Positions 58,141-64,000 of a stretch of 64,000 nucleotides of DNA are shown here, piece by piece. Each line of letters starts with the position of its first letter. Within the stretch, counting starts at the first letter, position 1. Under the pieces are notes generated by a model. It had not been told where the DNA came from and made no database searches. It saw only the letters and a program-made list of their open reading frames with translations. Origin of the DNA: Corynebacterium sp. ACRPS (lineage in GTDB: Bacteria; Actinomycetota; Actinomycetes; Mycobacteriales; Mycobacteriaceae); NCBI RefSeq assembly GCF_022346005.1, contig NZ_JAKRMY010000001.1, positions 62,001-126,000 on the forward strand. The letters are read 5' to 3'. Made by a program: the position numbers and the translations under genes.

Positions 58141-58968
58141 GTGAATATCTTCGATAAACTCCGCAAGCGCCAGGAATCCCTGCAGCGGCAATCTGCCCCG
58201 CAGGGTGCCGATGCCCCCGTGGCCGGGTTCGGAACTCCCGCCGGCATCGGTTCCATGGGCGGTGCCAAGGACGTCGAAAAGACGCTGCGCACCCACACCG
58301 GTCAAGTCCCGCGCGAATTCGTCACGCCTGTCGAGGTCACCGAAGACCAGCGGCGGATAGTCGCCATGGCCGTGTCCGTGCTGCTTAATTACCCAGGCGA
58401 AGACATCTTTGACCGCCTCTCCGTGGTCGAAGACCAGGTAGATGACCTGCCGCTGGCCATTGCCACCGACTTCATCAACTTCGCCGAATGGGCCCGCAGT
58501 ATCGGCCCGCGCGGCTTGGAAGAGCACTACGTCGAGACCTTTGATCAACGCCGCCGCTGCGCGCTGTACCTGTCCTACTTCGCCGTCGGCGATACCCGCC
58601 AGCGCGGAATGGCCATCTTGTCCTTCCGCCAGCAATTGGAATCGCTCGGCTTCGAAATTTCGGATGAAGAACTACCCGATCACCTCTGCGTCGTCCTCGA
58701 AGCCCTCGCCATGAGCGAGGGGGACACGCACGAGCGCGCCGTCGAATTGGTAGCCAGCTACCGCGAGGGAATCGAGGTGCTGCGCGCGGCCCTCGCCCAC
58801 GAGCGCTCGCCGTACGTCAGCTTGATCGTGGCGCTGTGCAAGGCCCTTCCAGAAGTCGATTCTGATACCGCGCAAAAGTACGTCGATCTCATCCGCACCG
58901 GCCCACCCGCCGAGATGGTCGGCATTGCAGACCTTCCCTTCCCCACTACCCAACCAGACCTCGTCTAG
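58141..58968 (+). CDS. narJ: Nitrate reductase molybdenum cofactor assembly chaperone
   Basis: 275 residues from GTG 58141, 7 nt after narH. Chaperone that binds apo-NarG and assists cofactor insertion; not part of the mature enzyme. All-helical: VAMAVSVLLNYPGEDIFDRL, YVETFDQRRRCALYLSYFAVGDTRQRGMAIL and LPDHLCVVLEAL are typical NarJ stretches. The N-terminal ~65 residues are a Gln/Pro/Gly-rich extension not found in E. coli NarJ. Confidence 0.93.
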   Translation: MNIFDKLRKRQESLQRQSAPQGADAPVAGFGTPAGIGSMGGAKDVEKTLRTHTGQVPREFVTPVEVTEDQRRIVAMAVSVLLNYPGEDIFDRLSVVEDQVDDLPLAIATDFINFAEWARSIGPRGLEEHYVETFDQRRRCALYLSYFAVGDTRQRGMAILSFRQQLESLGFEISDEELPDHLCVVLEALAMSEGDTHERAVELVASYREGIEVLRAALAHERSPYVSLIVALCKALPEVDSDTAQKYVDLIRTGPPAEMVGIADLPFPTTQPDLV

Positions 58969-58978
58969 GAGCCACATC

Positions 58979-59758
58979 ATGTTTGATAACTTCCTCTGGG
59001 GTGCCTTCCCGTGGTTAGCCATCGCGGCATTCTTCGTGGGCATCTTCTGGCGGTGGCGATCCGACCAATTCGGCTGGACCACCCACTCCTCCCAAATCTA
59101 TGAATCCAAGCTGCTGCGTTTATCCTCGCCGCTCTTCCACTGGGGCATGGTTTTCGTGGTCATCGGCCACCTGATGGGCTTGGCATTCCCCAAGTCCTGG
59201 ACCCAGGCCGTTGGCATCAGCGACCACGCCTACCACCTCCTGGCCACCATCCCCGGCTCCATCGCCGCACTGGCGGTCCTGCTGGGCTTTGCCGGATTGC
59301 TGTACCGCAGGCTAAAGAACCGCTCCGTATTCTTGTCCACCTCCACCTCGGACAAGGTCATGTACGCGCTGCTCGGCCTCGCGCTGGTATCGGGCTCGTT
59401 TGCCACCTTTACCCTGCAGCTTTTTGACCTCGCTGGCACCGGCGGATACGACTACCGCGAGACCATTTCCCCATGGCTGCGCCAGCTGTTGATTTTCAAC
59501 ATTCAGCCCGACCTCATGGCCAGCGCCCCGTGGCAATTTAAGGTCCACGTCCTCTGCGGTTTCACCATCATCGCAGTATGGCCCTTTACCCGCCTCGTCC
59601 ACGCATTCTCGGCACCGGTTGGCTACGTCACCCGCCCCTACGTGGTGTACCGCTCCCGCGATGAACGCACCACCCCGATGCGCTCCAATACCGCGTGGGA
59701 GCCTATCCGCTCCAACCGGAAGCAATTGGAGGGAGAAACCCCTGGCCACGGTGCCTAG
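58979..59758 (+). CDS. narI: Respiratory nitrate reductase gamma subunit
   Basis: 259 residues. Five-helix membrane cytochrome b that oxidises quinol and holds two hemes. N-terminus FLWGAFPWLAIAAFFVGIFWRWR; heme-ligand candidates are His in HWGMVFVVIGHLMGLAFP (helix 2) and in FKVHVLCGFTIIAVWPFTRLVHAFSAP (helix 5). GAGCC precedes the ATG and the gap to narJ is 10 nt. A terminator follows. Confidence 0.95.
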   Translation: MFDNFLWGAFPWLAIAAFFVGIFWRWRSDQFGWTTHSSQIYESKLLRLSSPLFHWGMVFVVIGHLMGLAFPKSWTQAVGISDHAYHLLATIPGSIAALAVLLGFAGLLYRRLKNRSVFLSTSTSDKVMYALLGLALVSGSFATFTLQLFDLAGTGGYDYRETISPWLRQLLIFNIQPDLMASAPWQFKVHVLCGFTIIAVWPFTRLVHAFSAPVGYVTRPYVVYRSRDERTTPMRSNTAWEPIRSNRKQLEGETPGHGA

Positions 59759-59779
59759 GTAGTTCCTCGGTCCTTTTCA

Positions 59780-59825
59780 CCACCGCGCGTCGTCCAGTAT
59801 TTGGATGGCCCGCGGCGGTTTCCTT
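59780..59825 (+). terminator. Terminator of the narKGHJI operon
   Basis: Long hairpin with arms starting CCACCGCG (59780-59787) and ending CGCGGCGG (59811-59818), with inner pairing GTCGTCCA / TGGATGGC; followed by TTTCCTTATG. 21 nt past the narI stop. Confidence 0.65.
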
Positions 59826-59878
59826 ATGTCTGAATCTACTCCGACGCTACCCACGCGCCCACCCCGCGCCCCCACTCG

Positions 59879-59940
59879 CCCTTCGCGCTCACCGGCAAAG
59901 CGGCGCGGCCGTGAAATCACCACCCGGTGAGCGCCAAGGG
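59879..59940. repeat. Palindromic repeat element, copy 1
   Basis: Arms CCCTTCGCGCTCAC (59879-59892) / GTGAGCGCCAAGGG (59927-59940), 13 of 14 pairs, 34-nt centre containing AAAGCGGCGCGGCCGT, shared with copy 2. Confidence 0.75.
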
Positions 59941-59962
59941 AAGGTGCCGATCAACCCCCGCA

Positions 59963-60025
59963 CCCTTCGCGCTCACGAGGAAAGCGGCGCGGCCGTAGAT
60001 ACTTCCGCCCTGTGAGCGCCAAGGG
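59963..60025. repeat. Palindromic repeat element, copy 2
   Basis: Arms CCCTTCGCGCTCAC (59963-59976) / GTGAGCGCCAAGGG (60012-60025). The centre shares AAAGCGGCGCGGCCGT with copy 1. It starts 84 nt after copy 1. Confidence 0.75.
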
Positions 60026-60050
60026 GGAGGCTGCGATCAAAGGACCCCCG

Positions 60051-60113
60051 CCCTTTGCGCTCACGAGGAGAGGTGGATCTATCTCTCTACAGTGCCCTGG
60101 TGAGCGCCAAGGG
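60051..60113. repeat. Palindromic repeat element, copy 3
   Basis: Arms CCCTTTGCGCTCAC (60051-60064) / GTGAGCGCCAAGGG (60100-60113); the centre has diverged. It starts 88 nt after copy 2; the inter-copy spacers also resemble one another (TGCCGATCAA / TGCGATCAAA). Confidence 0.75.
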
Positions 60114-60161
60114 CGGGGGAACGAAGTGCGCGGGAACGAAGGGCGGGGAACTAAGGCCGCT

Positions 60162-61544
60162 TTATTCGGTGACGACGAACTTGCCGTGCTGTCCCTTTTC
60201 CGCGTTAGTCATGATGTGGTTGACAAAGGAATACGTTCCAGGCTCGTTGAAGGTCATCTCCACGAACCCGCCTTGTGCGGGGAGCAGGTCGAGGGCTTGC
60301 GAACCGGTCTTATCCTCGTCCTTGATGAGGTAAGCACCTTCCTTATAGGCAGTATCGAATTGCTCGCCCACCACGTGGAAGCTAAGCGGCTGATCGGGGC
60401 CCACGTTCAGGATCCACAACCGGACGGTATCGCCCACCTTGGCCTTGATGGGGTCGACGTCGTACTGGCTGGGGTAGTAATTAAAGGCCATGAGGTCGAA
60501 GTCGCCATCGGCCACGCGCTGGGCGTCGGCGCCGGTCTTTTCCTCACCGAGGAATACATCGTTGGCGATGAAGTTGTACTCGGCATCTACGTCCTTGAGA
60601 TCTGGTGGATCGATGATGACGTTACCGGCCATGCCGTTGGCGATGTGCAGGGACATCGGGGCGGTTGAGCAGTGATACATCCAAATGCCGGAGCGATTCG
60701 CGGTGAATTCGTAGGTTAGTTCTTCCCCGGGCTGGATGGACTTCATGTTTTCATCCGGGTTGACCTCACCGGCGTGGAAGTCGATGGAATGGGCCATGCT
60801 GCCCTCGTTCTTGATGGTGATCTTGAACTTATCGCCCACCTTGCCGCGCAGCGTCGGCCCTGGCGCCTGGCCATTAAAAAGCCATTGCATCTGCTTAACT
60901 CCTGGGGCTACCTCAACGATTTCCTCGGTCATCGACCAGGTTTCTTCGTGCGTGGTGGTATTAGCCGCCGGCGCCAGGGAGGCGTCATAGGCGCTAAAAC
61001 CTTCGCGGGAGGCACCGAGTTCGGCGGCGCTCGGAACATCAACGTGCGGGTTGGATGCCCCTGCCACGGCGTGGTGGTGATCGTGCCCGCCGGTGCTTGG
61101 CGCGGAATCGTCCACGTTGACGTCAAAGGTCATACCTTGCAGGCGGTGACCGGCAATGGTGCAGTAGCCTTCGATGCTGGATTCGATGACACCGGCATCG
61201 AGCTGCACGGTATCGCCGGGATCGACGCGGCCGGTTTCGGCATCACCAATCTTTAGATCGTGGACTTGGTCCCCGGTATTGGTGAAGTTAACCACCAAGT
61301 GGGTGCCGGGATCGATATCAACGTGGTTGGGGACGAAGGCCATACCATCGACTTCTACGTCAATGGTGTGGGTTTCACCTTCGGCAACAGAGCCCGCCGG
61401 TTGAGAGTCCTTAGAGATGGTATTGACTAGGGCGAGCGCGATCACCGCGGCCAGCGCGATACCGATAAGTAACCACGAGGCCCATTGGGAGTTACCGGAC
61501 TCCGGCGGCTTATCCTGTGGCTGTGGGGAAGAAACACTAAGCAT
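60162..61544 (-). CDS. nirK: Membrane-anchored copper nitrite reductase with extra cupredoxin domain
   Basis: 460 residues. It should reduce nitrite to NO outside the membrane. Residues ~22-42 form a transmembrane anchor. An N-terminal cupredoxin (~55-145) has a full type-1 copper set: His95, Cys128, His133, Met138. After a His-rich linker (HDHHH, 154-158) comes the two-cupredoxin NirK core: type-1 ligands His252, Cys292, His300, Met305; type-2 ligands His257, His291, His443; catalytic Asp255 and His390. All positions expected of NirK are kept. The start abuts the upstream stop (TAAATG), so it is coupled to the membrane-protein gene. Annotation as a generic multicopper oxidase is the alternative. 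Confidence 0.88.
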   Translation of the reverse strand: MLSVSSPQPQDKPPESGNSQWASWLLIGIALAAVIALALVNTISKDSQPAGSVAEGETHTIDVEVDGMAFVPNHVDIDPGTHLVVNFTNTGDQVHDLKIGDAETGRVDPGDTVQLDAGVIESSIEGYCTIAGHRLQGMTFDVNVDDSAPSTGGHDHHHAVAGASNPHVDVPSAAELGASREGFSAYDASLAPAANTTTHEETWSMTEEIVEVAPGVKQMQWLFNGQAPGPTLRGKVGDKFKITIKNEGSMAHSIDFHAGEVNPDENMKSIQPGEELTYEFTANRSGIWMYHCSTAPMSLHIANGMAGNVIIDPPDLKDVDAEYNFIANDVFLGEEKTGADAQRVADGDFDLMAFNYYPSQYDVDPIKAKVGDTVRLWILNVGPDQPLSFHVVGEQFDTAYKEGAYLIKDEDKTGSQALDLLPAQGGFVEMTFNEPGTYSFVNHIMTNAEKGQHGKFVVTE

Positions 61545-62744
61545 TTAATTCTCCAGATTCTGTTGTTGGTAGACGGCGCGTCCCACGGCAAGCACGTTTA
61601 ATGCTAAGCCTATCCCCATGAGGATAAGCCCAGCAGAAAGGGCGTTGACAAGGCTCAGCAGGGCGCCGAGGTTGATGAGGACGAGTCGGGCAAAACCGGC
61701 GCGGTCCGCGGTATCCCGGCCGTGGTGCACCTTGGCAGGACCGCCTCCCACCAGCGTGGGCAAGAGATGGTGCAAGACGCCGGTGACCAGCTGCAAAATG
61801 CCGCCGCCGATGAAGGCCGGAACCACAAACAGCGTGATGACGCGCGGGTAAGCGCCGAGCGCTGCGGCGACGGCATCGCCGGCGCACAGGGCCACCATCC
61901 ACAGCAGTCCTGCGATAACGGATACCGATGCTGTGGTGAGCCGGGGGTTGCACCCCAGCACAGTGGCCAGTACCGGTTGGATGATCATAATTGCAGCTAG
62001 CACGACAAGCAGCTGGGCGATGCCCGCCGCGCGCGTCCACCCCACCGCGCCACAGACCATGGTCAGTATTAGCCCGGTGCAGTGGACGATGAGCCCGCGT
62101 GTGCACCGCATCCGCGCGGTGGGCGAAATCGCGGTATTAGACAAGGTGGGAAGCAGCGTCACGATGGTGCCCACGATGGTCAGCCACGCAAACCCCCAGA
62201 CCATGCCGCGCGAGTGCGCTGCCACTAGGAAGGAATAGTTACCCACGCCATTGCCGCTTAAGATCACGAGCACCACGGAGGCGATCATGAAGATGGATGC
62301 GGCCGCATAAAACGGCACCGTCACCGCAAAGGATCCGGAAAGCGAGCCGCGCAAACGCGTATAGGTGAATACGAGCTGCCAGGCAAGGGCGGCGATGATG
62401 AGGAGGGAGGCGGCATCGGCAAGCAGGCCCCAGTCATAGCCCGCGCGATCGATCATGAGCAGGATGAGGCCCACCTGGATGAGCGCCACGCGCGCGCCCA
62501 CGCCGCGGTAACCATTATTGGCGGTGCGGGTGAGCGCCTCGGTGAAATGGGTGGAAAATACGATGATGGCGGTGGTCAGCGCGCCAATGGTCAGCGGGTG
62601 GATGAGTTCCCACCACACCACGGGGGCGCCCAGGTGGCCCGCCACGTTGATGCCGATGCCGATGAGTACCCACGCGCCGATAAGCGCGGCGGTAAGGATA
62701 TGCCAGCGGCTGCGGGCGGCCAGGGAGATGTCATTAATGCGCAC
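61545..62744 (-). CDS. Polytopic membrane protein linked to nirK
   Basis: 399 residues, about 12 hydrophobic helices. It resembles the N-terminal membrane module that in some actinobacteria is fused to a multicopper oxidase/nitrite reductase. Two related blocks occur: HSRGMVWGFAWLTIVGTIVTLLPT (~170-200) and GILQLVTGVLHHLLPTLVGGG (~315-335), with conserved His that could bind heme or copper. A role in passing electrons from quinol to NirK, or in its assembly, is inference from context. Starts at GTG 62744 with AAGGAGG, overlapping the upstream stop by 11 nt. Confidence 0.7.
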   Translation of the reverse strand: MRINDISLAARSRWHILTAALIGAWVLIGIGINVAGHLGAPVVWWELIHPLTIGALTTAIIVFSTHFTEALTRTANNGYRGVGARVALIQVGLILLMIDRAGYDWGLLADAASLLIIAALAWQLVFTYTRLRGSLSGSFAVTVPFYAAASIFMIASVVLVILSGNGVGNYSFLVAAHSRGMVWGFAWLTIVGTIVTLLPTLSNTAISPTARMRCTRGLIVHCTGLILTMVCGAVGWTRAAGIAQLLVVLAAIMIIQPVLATVLGCNPRLTTASVSVIAGLLWMVALCAGDAVAAALGAYPRVITLFVVPAFIGGGILQLVTGVLHHLLPTLVGGGPAKVHHGRDTADRAGFARLVLINLGALLSLVNALSAGLILMGIGLALNVLAVGRAVYQQQNLEN

Positions 62745-63810
62745 GGTGGGCCTCCTTCACCGTCAACGTAATGCCGCAGGCGAGGAATACCAAGACGGCG
62801 GCGATGGTGGTCAGGCCACCTACCTGGTAGGCAACGGTGTGGCGGGCGACATCGGCAAGAATGCGCAGCGCCAGCCCGCCGTGCAGGACCGCTACGGGGA
62901 GAAAAAGCACCGGATGGTAGGGCAAGTGGCGGCGGATGACGGAGGTAATGATGATGGGGGCATGGGCAAAAATCATGGACATGACAAAGCCTAAAAAGAT
63001 GGCGTGCACCGAGGCGTCGTAGGCAAAGCCCGAGCTTTCGCCATAAAGCAGCCAGAAATATCCGCCCAGGGCCAGCCAAAAATACCCGGCGAGCATGCAG
63101 GCTGCGGAATAGCGCGGCAGCCCGCGCGAGCGCACTAGGTTCTTCGCCACATCCACGCGCACGGTAGAAACCGCAACGCCGATAAGCGCCGCACCCATCG
63201 CGCGGTAGCCCACGGCCGGGGAAAGGATATAGACCACGCTGAGCGCCGCCAACCCCAAAACCCACAGGGTAATGCGCTTTTCCGCCTGGGTGCCGGCCAT
63301 GGTGATGCGGGCAAGCTCCATGCGCTCGCCGATGATCGTCGCTACCACGTAGAGCACGCACAGCGGCATCGCCGTAGAAAAGGCCGGCTCCATGGCCCAC
63401 AGCAGTGCCGCTGCTACCCCACCGATGACGCCGGTGGCCTGCACAATGATGGGCAGGGCCGGCTGGCGCCGGTGGATGGTGGCATAGATCAACCCCAGCA
63501 CGATGAAGCCGGCGGCGAAGCACAAGGCCGGGACCTGCCGCGGTAAGCCTGCCACGATGCCCACGAAACCGGCTACGTGGAAGATGGGTCCTGCCCAGGC
63601 CCACCGCGTGCGCACGGCGACGGCGCGCTCTAGCCCAATGGCGCCGCCGACAAAGCCAAAGACCATCAGCGGGCCGTGATCGGCGGCGACGGAGGCTGCC
63701 GACGAAAATCCCACGCCGAGCAGGGATGCCCCGGCGGCGAGCCCAACCAGCAAGGACAGCCCCGCGCAGGCAAGGAAGAAGAAGCGGTGCGCGAGCCTAT
63801 TATTTATCAC
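62734..63810 (-). CDS. NnrS-like membrane protein
   Basis: 358 residues from GTG 63810, about 12 hydrophobic helices. Conserved NnrS-type features include HGPLMVFGFVGGAIGLERAVA near residue 45 and HAIFLGFVMSMIFAHAPIIITSVI near 280, with histidines likely to bind heme or metal. NnrS proteins are tied to nitric oxide resistance in denitrifiers. The frame extends to 63972, but TACGAT lies exactly 7 nt before the GTG at 63810, so a leaderless start there is likely. It leads the nnrS-like / membrane protein / nirK operon. Confidence 0.75.
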   Translation of the reverse strand: MINNRLAHRFFFLACAGLSLLVGLAAGASLLGVGFSSAASVAADHGPLMVFGFVGGAIGLERAVAVRTRWAWAGPIFHVAGFVGIVAGLPRQVPALCFAAGFIVLGLIYATIHRRQPALPIIVQATGVIGGVAAALLWAMEPAFSTAMPLCVLYVVATIIGERMELARITMAGTQAEKRITLWVLGLAALSVVYILSPAVGYRAMGAALIGVAVSTVRVDVAKNLVRSRGLPRYSAACMLAGYFWLALGGYFWLLYGESSGFAYDASVHAIFLGFVMSMIFAHAPIIITSVIRRHLPYHPVLFLPVAVLHGGLALRILADVARHTVAYQVGGLTTIAAVLVFLACGITLTVKEAHRAH

Positions 63811-63817
63811 GGCTTTA

Positions 63818-63823
63818 ATCGTA
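63818..63823 (-). promoter_or_regulatory. -10 element of the nnrS-like/nirK operon
   Basis: TACGAT, 7 nt before GTG 63810. The 70-nt gap to the divergent DUF2249 gene must hold both promoters. Confidence 0.5.
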
Positions 63824-63880
63824 CTAATATTGGTGGCAAGGTAAAACCCTCGCCCCACCTCCGAAAGGATGATCCTCGCC

Positions 63881-64000
63881 ATGGAACTTCCCATCACCGA
63901 TTCCTCCCAGCAGAACTCCATCCCCACGCTCAACGCCACCGAAATCCCCCACGCCGTGCGCCACGGCGCCATCCACGGCGCTTTGGGTACGCTGAACGTG
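63881..64000 (+). CDS. DUF2249 domain protein, N-terminal part
   Basis: Only the first 40 codons are in the window. After a short polar leader (MELPITDSSQQNS) comes LNATEIPHAVRHGAIHGALGTLNV, the start of the DUF2249 pattern (L-x-x-x-x-[IL]-P-x-x-x-R-H-x-x-I-x-x-x-x-x-x-L). DUF2249 proteins commonly neighbour NO and nitrite metabolism genes. GAAAGGA lies 12 nt upstream of ATG 63881; an in-frame ATG at 63869 directly abuts that site and is less likely. Confidence 0.6.
   Translation, partial: MELPITDSSQQNSIPTLNATEIPHAVRHGAIHGALGTLNV

Larger units (their letters stand above)
59759..60161. other. 403-nt narI-nirK convergent intergenic region
   Basis: No gene. It holds the nar terminator, three tandem palindromic repeats and, at 60111-60155, short direct repeats of GGGAACGAAG / GGGCGGGG. 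No separate nirK terminator with a T-tract is visible; the palindromes may serve. Confidence 0.65.

Noticed and set aside
59879-60113. CRISPR array
   Set aside because: Units are palindromes with internally similar centres, not identical direct repeats with unrelated spacers, and no cas genes are nearby.
62591-63604. 337-aa minus-strand frame within the nnrS-like gene
   Set aside because: Arg/Pro/His-rich shadow in another frame of the nnrS-like and nirK-linked genes.

Overview
The window is a chromosomal segment of a Corynebacterium (Actinomycetota, Mycobacteriales). The evidence is gene content and order: rho-prfA-prmC-tsaC-wecA-atpI-atpBEFHAGDC-DUF2550, with nucS and ybbN beyond; ligA beside a MetE-like gene and mnmA; a gatCAB set; actinobacterial NucS in place of MutS/MutL; and a LysE exporter tail like that of C. 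glutamicum. Base composition is moderately GC-rich. The species cannot be fixed from the sequence alone.

Layout. 1-9.9 kb: tail of lysE, a YkvI-type transporter, a zinc alcohol dehydrogenase, gatB, a DUF4261 protein, a BASS transporter, pfkA, an MFS exporter, a small membrane protein and a secreted META-domain protein. 10-24 kb: gatCA, an ACT protein, ligA, a DnaQ-like exonuclease, a compact ArsR-type regulator / serine hydrolase / membrane protein operon, a MetE-like protein with mnmA, a spermidine-synthase-like protein, a secreted GH25 lysozyme, an HNH protein, a cysteine desulfurase and etfBA. 25.6-31.2 kb: housekeeping genes including a THUMP-like methyltransferase, a Nudix hydrolase, a lone ABC ATPase, YbbN and NucS. 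31.3-45 kb: the complete F1Fo ATP synthase operon and the rho-prfA-prmC-tsaC-wecA-atpI cluster, all leftward. 45.4-64 kb: an acyl-CoA ligase and then a nitrate/nitrite respiration island: moaA-moeA-moaC-mobA and moaB (molybdenum cofactor), narKGHJI (nitrate uptake and reduction), and, converging on it, nnrS-like / membrane protein / nirK, with a divergent DUF2249 gene cut by the window end.

How it works together. The Moa/Moe/Mob proteins supply bis-MGD for NarG. NarK brings in nitrate and NarGHI reduces it to nitrite at the membrane. A membrane-anchored three-cupredoxin NirK with all expected copper ligands could then reduce nitrite to nitric oxide. The NnrS-like protein would fit NO handling. 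No nitric oxide reductase lies in the window.

Non-coding structure. Many isolated or divergent genes have a TANNNT -10 hexamer exactly 7 (6-8) bases before the start codon and no Shine-Dalgarno, which indicates widespread leaderless transcription and fixes several starts. A dispersed palindromic element (arms CCCTTCGCGCTCAC / GTGAGCGCCAAGGG, about 62 nt) occurs three times in tandem between narI and nirK, and once between mobA and moaB where it encodes the MobA C-terminus. A perfect 12-bp inverted repeat overlaps the start codon of the ArsR-type regulator. No rRNA, tRNA, CRISPR array or insertion sequence was seen.
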